From positions 87,021,269 to 87,085,268 of the forward strand of contig CM039463.1 in assembly GCA_022414725.1 (NCBI GenBank): a DNA stretch of 64,000 nt, in the 5' to 3' direction. Below the pieces are notes generated by a model. That model saw only the letters and a list, made by a program, of their open reading frames with translations. It had not been told where the DNA came from and did no database searches. Position numbers and translations under genes: made by a program. Below are positions 31,423 through 40,378 of the stretch, piece by piece. This DNA comes from Microglena sp. YARC (taxonomy: Eukaryota > Chlorophyta > Chlorophyceae > Chlamydomonadales > Chlamydomonadaceae). How positions within the stretch are numbered: position 1 is the first letter of the stretch; the number at the start of each line of letters is the position of its first letter.

Positions 31423-32309
31423 AACAAATGTAACAATTTTAGACAACTGCACTACAAACCCAGAAGCCATCGTGTACCATACCCCACCCCCGGGGCCGAC
31501 CTCCAGGGGACCCGCCAGGGCCCCTACTATTTGGCAAACGGTCGTTTGCCAACCCATTTGCCAATACTTCCTGCGCCTACGGTAACCATGCCATTATAGC
31601 CCCATTCTCGGAAAAATCGGCCGACCTGACTGAAAATTTGGAGGCTTGGGCTCCTCCTGATTTGGGCCTAAACTTTAATAATCGACAGTGCTCGATGCCC
31701 AAGTCTGGGGTTTGAGGAGATATAAATATGAATCAGCCAGCACGGTTTTGGTTACATTCTGGCTCAACCAATAAACTTATGTATCGGTCACATCTAGGAT
31801 TTAAGGTCTGAGCCATTAAGGTTTTAATCCAACTGAGTTATGGGAAGGCACCTTAATGGTAGGGGGCCCTCCAATACCAGAATAGCTAAAGGGCTGTGTT
31901 GAACCCATCCAGGGTTCAGGGTTTCAGTGTTCTCCAATACATTAACAATACCAAAAGTGCCAAAGGTCTGGGGGGGTTGACGGTCTTCATGAAACCTGTG
32001 GTCTTCCATGTCCCAGCAGGAGGCTTGATTGCTTGTGCAGTGGACGGATGGCCTGGCTTGGCATTTGATCTATCAGAACCATTGGGCTCCTCTCATTGCT
32101 GCGGGTCAAGACTATCCTCCAAACATATTCTAGTACATATGTAGGGCAACTAAATGCAAAGTGTTAAGAACTGCGAGTCAGCACTAACTAGCCTATGTAG
32201 GCCTTGCAATGGTCCTACCAACTATACCATTCTTAGCTACAAGCTAAGCTTATCTATCTAAAACAGGTACCAGTAAGTCTGCGGGATTTACCGACCAACT
32301 ACCAATCAC
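31423..32309. other. No gene seen
   Basis: 31530-31600 is the reverse-complement relative of the dispersed repeat at 9305-9490. Otherwise nothing recognised. Confidence 0.4.
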
Positions 32310-32745
32310 ACCTGCTCCACTTTTTTTTAAGTTTTGAAAGGATTCACCCCAGGGGGTGGGTCTCCCGACACAAACCAGCGAGACCGAGAATTCAGTTCGA
32401 ATGGCGTTGCCACTCATACAAAATAGTAGGCGCGCTTAGGGTCGAAGGGAGATACCGACCCTCAACCAAAGGAATAACTGGCCCCCCGATGACCAGTGTT
32501 GCTCCTAAGACACTGTGTTGAGGGGGGCAGACAAGCTACCTGTCCGGGACGGGAGGGATGGAGTCTAAGATTTGCTCAGGGCCAGGACACCCAAGTAGTT
32601 GAGGAATGGAACCCCACCACACTTTCCTACTTTCACTAGTAGGGTAGGTACAAAACGTAAAGTACTGTAGATCACAAGGGATGTAGAGCATATCACACAT
32701 CACACTTGCAACTCAGCCAGGGTGTCCTGACATAAAAGGCCGTCC
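32310..32745 (-). mobile_element. Dispersed repeat family X/Y, minus strand
   Basis: Reverse complement of the 25930-26420 repeat, with block X at 32560-32740 and block Y with its A-rich end at 32315-32460. Confidence 0.65.
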
Positions 32746-32809
32746 CTCCCCATTCGGAACGGGATGGCTCTATCGTAGAGCGATCCCGATTCAGACGGAA
32801 GCAGGTGCG

Positions 32810-32958
32810 GGGTCCCATCAGGTTGCTGGTCAGAACCCCATCGAGGTCACCCGGGCCCACCCGGAGGGTCGTCGACCGGCATGGTAACTGGACTCTAAAT
32901 GTGATGGAAGCCCGTCCATCGCATACTTACGAGCCGGTTCCCTTAATACCACCAACTT
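32810..32958 (+). repeat. Dispersed ~150-bp repeat, copy 1
   Basis: GCGGGGTCCCATCAGGTTGC ... GGAGGGTCGTCGACCGGCAT ... ATACTTACGAGCCGGTTCCC. About 90% similar to 33598-33760. Confidence 0.8.
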
Positions 32959-32999
32959 GGTTGTGTCATTGTGACATATCTTGAAAGTTGAGATTTATT

Positions 33000-33360
33000 T
33001 ATTTATTTATAAGGCCGTCCCCTGAATACAAAGATTCAAAAGCACCTCGGCAGGGCAGAAGAGCAAAATGAAGAAGAAAATAGAGGAAGTGTTGTGCGCA
33101 CACCAAGGCAGGTAGGTCGAGGGAGAGGGGGCGCTGGAGGTAAGGAAGAGGGCAATGGGAAAAAAGCAGGAGGCAGGGATTTGTACAAACCCCGCGCAGG
33201 GTTTGTGGGGAGGTGGAGGGGGGAGAAGGGGAGGGGGAGGTGGAGAAAGGTAGGGGGAGAAGGGCAGGTGGAGATGTTTAGAAGGGAGGTGGTGAAAAAG
33301 AGGTGGAGGAGAGGAGGTGGAGGTGGAGAAGGGAGGTGAAGGAGAATGAAGGGATCCTCA
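33000..33360 (+). repeat. Purine-rich (GGAGGTGGAGAAGG) low-complexity tract
   Basis: Strand-asymmetric G/A sequence with short repeats. ORFs here are low-complexity. Confidence 0.7.
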
Positions 33361-33597
33361 GTAACATCCAGCGTCACGCAAGTCATGCATGCATCAGTAT
33401 CAAACACTCCATTCTCTTCCTTGACAAATCATCAAGAGGTCAGTGTCAATCTGGACATGCTTTTACAGGTCTTGTGTCCGTTTAGAGACCTGGGCATTTA
33501 TATACTGGGTCTGAGTTCGAACCTTGTCACACTTTCTGGCTTTGCACAGGCGCAGGCATTGTATCCTGGAGACAGTTAGACGCCAAAATGCCGACGT

Positions 33598-33760
33598 ATA
33601 GATCCTGTTGCGGGGTCCTATCAGGTTGCTGGTTCGAACCCTATCGAGGTCACCTGAGCCCACCCGGAGGGTCGTCGACTGGCATGGTAACTGGACTCTA
33701 GGTGTGATGAGAGCCCGTCCATCGCATACTTACGAGCCGGTTCCCTTAATACCACGACCT
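33598..33760 (+). repeat. Dispersed ~150-bp repeat, copy 2 (contains GGTTCGAACCC)
   Basis: Second copy of the 32810-32958 repeat. It includes GCTGGTTCGAACCC, matching the pol III B box, so a tRNA-derived SINE is possible, but no clear A box is placed upstream. Confidence 0.65.
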
Positions 33761-33974
33761 TAGAAGTGTCATTGTATCCTCGAGACAGTTAGACGCCGAA
33801 TATATTATATTGCCGACGTATAGATCCTTGTAACAATTCTTCTGAAAACAAGCCACCCGCTTGCTATGCGGCTTTTTGCTTTTTGGATCCTCCTACAGCC
33901 TGCATGAGATAAGGGTATGAGGGGTATGAGTATGAGGGGATGACTATAGTGTTGAATTGTTTCGTGGCTTTGGC

Positions 33975-34228
33975 AGATATTGATGATTCAACAGAAAACG
34001 GCAAGCAGCCTTGTGACGGGAGCCATGAATCCAAGATTGGTCGTATTCTTTAGGCCATGCAGTACTGTCAGAGTGAAGCTACGTGTGGTCCTGAGTGGAT
34101 ACGAAAGGCAGACCTTGGATATGAATGGTGGTATGGGTGTGGTACGACGGGGCGTGCATTACAATCATCAGTAACGACGCAGAGGGTGAAAAAGTGCATG
34201 ACATGCCATGCCCCCTCCACAACATCCT
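33975..34228 (+). pseudogene. Candidate exon with an in-frame TAG
   Basis: After an acceptor-like TTGGCAG a frame encodes IDDSTENGKQPCDGSHESKI, reaches TAG at 34051-34053, and continues in the same frame as AMQYCQSEATCGPEWIRKAD ... GYEWWYGCG to TAA. The composition looks protein-like (Cys, Trp) on both sides of the TAG. It may be a broken exon, two exons, or chance. No family recognised. Confidence 0.25.
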
Positions 34229-34285
34229 AAGTGAGGTTGAGGGGGCCAGCCCGTTGGCTTTCACTGAAGCCAACCACCAAGCTCC
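34205..34285 (+). repeat. Dispersed repeat (GAGGGGGCCAGCCCGTT type)
   Basis: Similar to 51765-51815 (GAGGCTGAGGGGGCCAGCCTG...CCAACCACCA). Function unknown. Confidence 0.5.
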
Positions 34286-34440
34286 ACACCATGCAGACCT
34301 ACCATCCTCCACCACCATCATCCAGACCTGCTATCATAACCTCCACCATGCAGACCTACCATCACCCTCTCTACCATCATCACCACCATCCAGACCTATC
34401 ATCACCACCATTCAGACCTACCACCACCATCCAGACCTAC
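34285..34440 (-). repeat. Donor-bearing minisatellite next to the 34441 exon
   Basis: On the minus strand the intron starts GTAGGTCTGGATGGTGGTGG, and similar (G)GTAGGTCTG-ATGGTGG units follow about seven times. Most retain a GTAGGT that resembles the donor of the exon at 34441. Confidence 0.65.
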
Positions 34441-34548
34441 CGTGTTGCTTTTGGCCCGCTTCTTATTCGCTCCGGCTTTGGTGAAAGCATCGATGCCGCA
34501 CTCGTCACTGTAGGCCACGAGGCCAAGTTGCCGTGCTTCTTGATACGC
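34441..34548 (-). CDS. Isolated 36-codon exon, unknown gene
   Basis: Flanked by an acceptor (TTTCGTGTTTGTCAG) and a donor (ACG|GTAGGT), both in phase 0, this 108-nt frame encodes AYQEARQLGLVAYSDECGID...FTKAGANKKRAKSNT. Its codon content differs from the surrounding repeats. I cannot assign a family or find its partner exons; dispersed repeats occupy the neighbouring introns. It lies downstream of the methyltransferase stop on the same strand, so it probably belongs to another gene. Confidence 0.4.
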
Positions 34549-34639
34549 CTGACAAACACGAAAGCACATGGGATAAGGTACATCATCATCATCATCATCA
34601 TGTTTTGTTGATGACTTGGAGCGTTTTTGTTTGTTTTTT

Positions 34640-34740
34640 AGTTCCGAAAGGAATTCGCCCCAGTAGTTGGGTCTCCCGACACTAACCAGCGGCACCAAGG
34701 ATTCAGTTTGAATGGCGTTGCCACTCCTACAAAAGAGTGT
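34640..34740 (-). mobile_element. Dispersed repeat block Y copy
   Basis: GTCGGGAGACCCAAC...GGGGCGAATTCCTTTCGGAAC followed by an A-rich end on the minus strand; compare 26340-26420. Confidence 0.6.
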
Positions 34741-35215
34741 GTGGTGAATGTGAGCGTGCGTGCAGGGGAGTAAAAGTGTAACATGACTCGGAGCGTTATT
34801 TGTTGGGAACGGCAACAAGGGGGGGGAAGAAAAAAGAGGAAGACACCATCCCCCAAAAGTGTGAAGGCACCCTTCTGCAGACCTCCCCCCCCCCCCCCCC
34901 TGGCTTCGAAACCCATTGCACACCCACCACTTCGTGCCCTGGTGTATAATTAATCTCATTCACAGGGTTTTCAAAGGCCTATCCATTGAGGTTGGTCTCG
35001 AGATCATTGGTTTGACACTGGAACAATCAATGTTTTGATTCCCATTCCCGATCAATTGAAACAGCAATAAGCAAGACACTAAGGACGCTAAGCAAGCACA
35101 CCATCTCCTTATACCTCACCACAACCAGCCACCCATTATACCGCCCAATAGACAGCAGGACAATGGAGATTGCAGACCTTGGAAAGCAAGCAGATGGCCC
35201 CGATAGCGGGGCAGG
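34741..35215. other. No gene assigned
   Basis: Contains a C-run at 34887-34902. Lies 3' of the methyltransferase stop; probably its 3' flank. Confidence 0.35.
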
Positions 35216-35416
35216 TCAACTTTTAATCCGACGACGCGTCACCATTTCGTCGTTGCATGGTGATGCAGATATCATTACCTGCTCGATCTCAGGGTCTGTT
35301 ACGCGCACTACCGGGTGAACCTCCTTGTGCCCTGTCTCTTGGCGTGGTGCAGACACGGCTGCTATTAGGCAACGTCCCAGAGCTCGCGCCACTGGGGGCG
35401 CCACAGCATTGCCCAT
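35216..35416 (-). CDS. C5-cytosine DNA methyltransferase, last exon (motif X)
   Basis: Encodes MGNAVAPPVARALGRCLIAA and about 45 more residues, ending in a stop at 35216. GNAV.PPVA.ALG is motif X of C5-cytosine DNA methyltransferases, which closes the SAM-binding fold. The exon begins after acceptor CACGTGTAG at 35417, in phase 0, so the preceding residues are ...TRYRQ from the exon at 36450-36536, giving the family-typical RQ.GNAV junction. The tail after the domain is short. This enzyme family places methyl groups on cytosine in DNA in the nucleus. Whether it is a maintenance, chromomethylase or other type cannot be decided from these exons. Confidence 0.85.
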   Translation of the reverse strand: MGNAVAPPVARALGRCLIAAVSAPRQETGHKEVHPVVRVTDPEIEQVMISASPCNDEMVTRRRIKS

Positions 35417-35454
35417 CTACACGTGAAGCACATAATCTGGGAGGGGACAAGATT

Positions 35455-35530
35455 GGTGGGATAGGGGGTGAGGCATGGTGGGATAGGGGGTGAGGCATGG
35501 TGGGATAGGGGGTGAGGCAGTGTTCATGTT
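35455..35530 (+). repeat. 22-bp tandem repeat in the methyltransferase intron
   Basis: GGTGGGATAGGGGGTGAGGCAT, three to four units. Confidence 0.85.
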
Positions 35531-35809
35531 CAATGCAACATAAGGGGCGCAGCTACAGGGAGGAGGTATGGTACATGGTGGTATAGGATGAGTGGTGAGA
35601 CAAGGTTCATGTCTTCCACACATGAAAACCACAGCCCCCCCCCCACACACACTCACCTTGCACCCACCCACCACCCCATATCCCCTCACACCCCACACAC
35701 AGAGATAACGTGGGAGGGTACATGGTGGTATAGGTGGTTAGACAGTTGTCATGCCTCCTACACATGACACACCCAGCCCATCCCCCCACCCGCCACACCC
35801 AATATTCCC

Positions 35810-36245
35810 TATCAACCACACAGCCCGCCCCACACAGCCCACAGATAAACCACAGCCCACCCCACAGATAAGCCACAGCCCGCCCACACAGCCACAGATA
35901 AGCCACAGCCCGCCCACACAGCCCACAGATAAGCCACAGCCCGCCCACACAGCCCACAGATAACCACAGCCCACCCCACACAGCCCACAGAATAAGCCAC
36001 AGCCCGCCCCACACAGACCACAGATAAGCACAGCCCGCCCCAACACAGCCCACAGATAAGCCACAGCCCGCCCCACACAGCCCACAGATAAGCCACAGCC
36101 CGCCCCACACAGCCCACAGATAAGCCACAGCCCGCCCCACACAGCCCACAGATAAGCCCACAGCCCGCCCACACAGCCCACAGATAAGCACAGCCGCCCC
36201 ACACAGCCACAGATAAGCCACAGCCTGCCACACAAGCCCACATAT
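35810..36245 (-). repeat. Intronic minisatellite, ~30-36 bp, about 12 units
   Basis: CACAGATAAGCCACAGCCCG plus CCCCACACAGCC units. The long Trp/Cys/Gly-rich minus-strand frames (up to 296 codons) over this array are a product of the repeat. Confidence 0.9.
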
Positions 36246-36299
36246 AAGCCACAAGCAACCATATCGTCCACACATGAAAACCCACAAGCACACATGACT

Positions 36300-36449
36300 A
36301 GGACCTGGCGTAGCGTGTGTGTGGTGTGTGTGGGGCGTGGGGTGTAGGTATGGTGGGTGTAGGATCGACACGTACCTGGCGGTAGCGTGTGTGTGGTGTG
36401 TGTGGGGCGTGGGTGTAGGGTATGGTGGGTGTAGTGATCAACCACGTAC
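36300..36449 (-). repeat. Donor-edge minisatellite at the start of the last methyltransferase intron
   Basis: On the minus strand the exon edge CGCTACCGCCAG|GTACGT is followed by two further copies of CACACGCTACCGCCAG|GTACGTG and ...CTACGCCAG|GTCCTAG, separated by ~65 bp of CACACCACACACG-type sequence. Each unit therefore repeats the last exon bases and the 5' splice site. Confidence 0.8.
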
Positions 36450-36536
36450 CTGGCGGTAGCGTGTGGGTACGGAACATGTTGCCTTGCGAGCAGATCTGCA
36501 GTCCACACCGACCAGCACCCAGTAGTCGGGGAAGCC
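36450..36536 (-). CDS. C5-cytosine DNA methyltransferase exon (GFPD motif)
   Basis: 29 codons, GFPDYWVLVGVDCRSARKAT plus CSVPTRYRQ, between acceptor CTCCATGACAG and donor CAG|GTACGT. GFPD.Y directly follows the RE.AR.Q motif of C5 methyltransferases, and RYRQ directly precedes motif X. Phase 0 at both ends fits the neighbouring exons. The spacing between GFPD and GNAV (about 30 residues) is in the range of plant and animal enzymes. Confidence 0.85.
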
Positions 36537-36544
36537 CTGTCATG

Positions 36545-36785
36545 GAGGGGGTGGTGGGGGGAGGGGGTCATGCTACTGGTAGTCATGGCAGAGAAGTCAT
36601 GGAGGGGGCGGGGTGGGGAGGGGGTCATGCTACTGGTGGAGGGGGTGGGGTGGGGGGAGGGTCATGCTACTGGTGGAGGGGTGGGGGGGGAGGGGGTCAT
36701 GCTACTGGTAGTCATGGCAGAGAAGTTATGGAGGTATATGTTGATGGTAGTTGATGGTAGTTGATGGTAGGTGATATGTATAGGA
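36545..36785 (+). repeat. G-rich minisatellite (GGTCATGCTACTGGTAGTCATGG type)
   Basis: Four to five units with GAGGGGGTCATGCTACTGG, plus TTGATGGTAG triplets at 36741-36770. On the minus strand it supplies the pyrimidine-rich tract before the 36536 acceptor. Confidence 0.85.
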
Positions 36786-37084
36786 ACGTAGGATGTGAGA
36801 TGATGTGGGATAGGTAAAGGTATACAAGGGAGACAGTAGTCGTTGGGGCAACTCACATTCAAAAACCTCCCTTCCTCCACTGCAAGACCATCACCATGCC
36901 GACCTTCCTTGCACACCAAACCTTCCTGCGCCTTCTTTGTACCCCCCCCCCCCCCCCTCCTCCTCCTCTAGTCTCAGGTCTATCTCTCTCCTCAGTTTCA
37001 GGCTCTAAAATCCGCCACCATGACCACCAGTATATGGAACCCCCTCCCGCACACACACACACACACCCTCCACCAGTACCGTGG

Positions 37085-37245
37085 TTCATTGCCATCTCCC
37101 GGAATGAACAATACACAGACCTGGGTACCAGCTCCTTGCCATCTCCCTCATGTACACCTCCACCAGTCCCCACACCCCACACCCACCCAACCCCCAAGCC
37201 AGGACCATGGAATTGTCCATCAGGGAGATGGCAAGGAGCTGGTAC
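37085..37245. repeat. Copies of the 37459 exon edge in the intron, both orientations
   Basis: Minus-strand copies of the exon end (GGGAGATGGCAAGGAGCTGGTAC and a diverged one) lie at about 37092-37110 and 37120-37150. A plus-strand (inverted) copy lies at 37207-37245 (TGTCCATCAGGGAGATGGC). The exon itself reads TGTCCATCAGGGAGAGTATGG. Confidence 0.65.
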
Positions 37246-37458
37246 TCCCCTCCCCCCCCCCCACCCCCACCCCCACCCCTTCCACCAGTAACCTGGCTCT
37301 TGCTCACACTCAAATCCACGACCTCTCCCTGCACAAACCGCAACCAGCGCCACGCAAAGATTTGTTCCTTAAACACTACCCACCCGTCCCCACACCTCCC
37401 CCACACCCCTGGTTTTCAGGTCTGGTCACCCCTCCCAGTTCAGGCTTGAAATGCTCAC

Positions 37459-37558
37459 CTGGCTCCTAGCCATACTCTCCCTGATGGACAGTACACGGTC
37501 CTGGTTGGGTGGACTAGCTTCAGGTTGTGGGGCTCTGAAGCGAGTCACCCACGGTTGG
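37459..37558 (-). CDS. C5-cytosine DNA methyltransferase exon (RES-ARSQ motif)
   Basis: Encodes QPWVTRFRAPQPEASPPNQD followed by RVLSIRESMARSQ. (H)P.QDRVLS.RE.ARSQ immediately before GFPD is the conserved motif VIII-IX region of eukaryotic C5 methyltransferases. Acceptor TTTACCTCTGCAG at 37559 leaves one base of a split codon, and donor AGCCAG|GTGAGC joins in phase to GFPDYW. One residue (M) is inserted in the RES-ARSQ spacing compared with the usual REsARSQ. A second acceptor-edge copy (CTCTCTCTGCAG|CCACCTGG) lies at 37823. The catalytic PCQ and ENV exons were not found upstream. Confidence 0.85.
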
Positions 37559-37928
37559 CTGCAGAGGTAAATAAGAGGAAGTGCTGATTTTGAAGAAGAA
37601 ACAAAGCTCTGCTGCAACAGAGCTGTTGGTGGGTAGAGAAATATGGAATGCGTGGTAGAGTGTGTGTGTGTGTGAGTGTGGTGGAGGGTGGGGTATGCGT
37701 GAGGTGGTGGTGGTGGTGGTGTGTGTGCGTGTGTGGTGGTGGTGGTGGTGGTGGGGGGGGGGCTATGTGTCTGTGCTGGCTTGTCAGTATTGATAGTGTG
37801 TATACGAGCTGTACACCAGGTGGCTGCAGAGAGAGGGAAATAAGGGAAAAGATAACACTGGTAAAATAACAACGGAAATCTTCCGGTTGTGGTGGCTATG
37901 AAAGGGTAAGTCGCCAGCAGATTGACCG

Positions 37929-38156
37929 CTTGTTGTTGTTGCTGTTGTTGTTGTTGTTGTTGCTGTTGTGGTTGTTGTTGTTGCTGTTGTTGCTGTTGAT
38001 GCTGTTGCTGTTGTTGTTGCTGTTGTTGTTGTTGCTGTTGTTGTTGTTGTTGCTGTTGTTGTTGTTGCTGCTGTTTTTGTTTTTGTTGTTATTGTTGTTG
38101 TTGTTGTTGTTGCTGTTGTTGTTGTTGTTGTTGTTGCTGTTGTTGTTGCTGTTGTT

Positions 38157-38213
<57 letters not shown>

Positions 38214-38215
38214 AG
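37929..38215 (+). repeat. (GTT/GCT)n trinucleotide microsatellite, ~285 bp
   Basis: Nearly pure TTG/TGT/GTT triplets with scattered GCT. Apparent poly-Leu, poly-Val and poly-Asn frames are by-products. Probably intronic. Confidence 0.9.
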
Positions 38216-38860
38216 GCCAAAACAATGGTCTATTTTGTCTATTCGTTATTTGTCTATCTGTTATTTGGTTTATAGTTATGTACTGGTTTGCTTTATTTTA
38301 TTTATTGGTTAGTTTGTCTATTTGTCTTTTGTCTATTGTCTATTTGTTGGTCGGGACAGCCTGTGGTTGGGAAGCCATAAAGCAGTAAGCCAGGCAGAGT
38401 TTCAAAAATTAATAATGTGTGAGTTTGTGGTGTGGTGTGTGGGTGGGTGGGGGTGGGAGACTTTGTTGGAAGCTATGCGTGGTTATTTTCCAGGTAGTAG
38501 CAGGAGAGGAAGAGGGGATGGGATTGGGATGGGATGGGATGGGATGAGGAATGAGTGGAGGGCTGTTTGGTTTTGGAGGTATTTTACGTGGGTTTTTGGG
38601 TGTAGAAACTAATGCATAGTATGAGCTTTTAGATTGTATCGTGCTGATTGAGAGAGGTATGAGGTTCAGGAAAGCATGGACAGGAATGCAAAGCTCAAGT
38701 CTGGGTGAGTAATATACTGGCAAACTTAGACAAGGAGCCTATCCAAAATGGAGGTGGTATATGTGGGTGGGGTCTACAAAAGGGACCATAAGCATCATGG
38801 ACAGCGTGGACGCAGCAAAAAGATAAAGTGGTGAGTGTGGTGGTGTGATAGGTGGTGGGG
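38216..38860. other. Unassigned sequence between repeats
   Basis: TTTGTCTATTTG-type repeats at 38230-38350 and a (GGGAT)n stretch at 38518-38545. A plus-strand donor-like CTGG|GTGAGT at 38713 lacks a convincing exon. No gene called. Confidence 0.35.
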
Positions 38861-39143
38861 GGTTGTTAGGGAGGGTGTTGTAATGGTAATTGGGGACGAG
38901 GAGTGTTCCTTTTGGGCATAAGGGGGACACGCAATAGATTTGAGGGATCGCAAAAGAACAGGGTGTGTGTGCTTTTTGTGTGTGCCTGTTGTGGTGCTGT
39001 TGTGTGTGTGGGGTGGGGGGGGGGTGGGGAGTGGGTGGGGGGGATCAGTGTGTGTTATTGTGATGGAGTGGATGCATAAGGGAACACCAGCAATGCCATA
39101 TAGGGACGCAAAAACAAGGTGTGTGTTCTTGTGTGTGTGTTGT

Positions 39144-39174
<31 letters not shown>

Positions 39175-39181
39175 GGGGGGG

Positions 39182-39231
<50 letters not shown>

Positions 39232-39378
39232 CGGGGCGTGGGTGAAACGGGGGGGGGGGGGGGAATCAGCTGTGTGTTTAGGTTTGATGGGGAGTGTCTT
39301 ATGCATAAGGGACAAAACAAGGGGGCACATAGGGACGCCCCGCAAAAAAACAAAGTTGTGTGGTGTGCTGTGTGTATA
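38861..39378 (+). repeat. GT/G-rich repeats up to the gap
   Basis: Three related units (ATGCATAAGGGA...GGGACGCAAAAACAAGG, then (GT)n and poly-G) at about 38940, 39070 and 39300. G-runs at 39158-39230. Confidence 0.75.
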
Positions 39379-40378
39379 NNNNNNNNNNNNNNNNNNNNNN
39401 NNNNNNNNNNNNNNNNNNNNNNNNNNNNNNNNNNNNNNNNNNNNNNNNNNNNNNNNNNNNNNNNNNNNNNNNNNNNNNNNNNNNNNNNNNNNNNNNNNNN
39501 NNNNNNNNNNNNNNNNNNNNNNNNNNNNNNNNNNNNNNNNNNNNNNNNNNNNNNNNNNNNNNNNNNNNNNNNNNNNNNNNNNNNNNNNNNNNNNNNNNNN
39601 NNNNNNNNNNNNNNNNNNNNNNNNNNNNNNNNNNNNNNNNNNNNNNNNNNNNNNNNNNNNNNNNNNNNNNNNNNNNNNNNNNNNNNNNNNNNNNNNNNNN
39701 NNNNNNNNNNNNNNNNNNNNNNNNNNNNNNNNNNNNNNNNNNNNNNNNNNNNNNNNNNNNNNNNNNNNNNNNNNNNNNNNNNNNNNNNNNNNNNNNNNNN
39801 NNNNNNNNNNNNNNNNNNNNNNNNNNNNNNNNNNNNNNNNNNNNNNNNNNNNNNNNNNNNNNNNNNNNNNNNNNNNNNNNNNNNNNNNNNNNNNNNNNNN
39901 NNNNNNNNNNNNNNNNNNNNNNNNNNNNNNNNNNNNNNNNNNNNNNNNNNNNNNNNNNNNNNNNNNNNNNNNNNNNNNNNNNNNNNNNNNNNNNNNNNNN
40001 NNNNNNNNNNNNNNNNNNNNNNNNNNNNNNNNNNNNNNNNNNNNNNNNNNNNNNNNNNNNNNNNNNNNNNNNNNNNNNNNNNNNNNNNNNNNNNNNNNNN
40101 NNNNNNNNNNNNNNNNNNNNNNNNNNNNNNNNNNNNNNNNNNNNNNNNNNNNNNNNNNNNNNNNNNNNNNNNNNNNNNNNNNNNNNNNNNNNNNNNNNNN
40201 NNNNNNNNNNNNNNNNNNNNNNNNNNNNNNNNNNNNNNNNNNNNNNNNNNNNNNNNNNNNNNNNNNNNNNNNNNNNNNNNNNNNNNNNNNNNNNNNNNNN
40301 NNNNNNNNNNNNNNNNNNNNNNNNNNNNNNNNNNNNNNNNNNNNNNNNNNNNNNNNNNNNNNNNNNNNNNNNNNNNNN
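39379..40378. other. Assembly gap (1000 N)
   Basis: Exactly 1000 undetermined bases between a poly-G/GT region and a satellite array; a placeholder length. Confidence 0.99.

Noticed and set aside
33630..33660. tRNA gene (GGTTCGAACCC)
   Set aside because: Only a B-box match; no A box or cloverleaf at the right distance, and the segment is a dispersed repeat.
35607..36628. Trp/Cys/Gly-rich frames of 254-296 codons on the minus strand
   Set aside because: They coincide with the intronic CACAGATAAGCCACAGCCCG minisatellite and overlap supported methyltransferase exons in other frames.
36842..36925. Alternative exon (LAVEEGRFLN before GTGAGT) preceding GFPD
   Set aside because: The donor and phase fit, but the exon at 37459-37558 (RVLSIRES.ARSQ) matches the methyltransferase motif far better.
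37896..38388. Poly-Asn, poly-Leu and poly-Val frames
   Set aside because: Products of a trinucleotide microsatellite.
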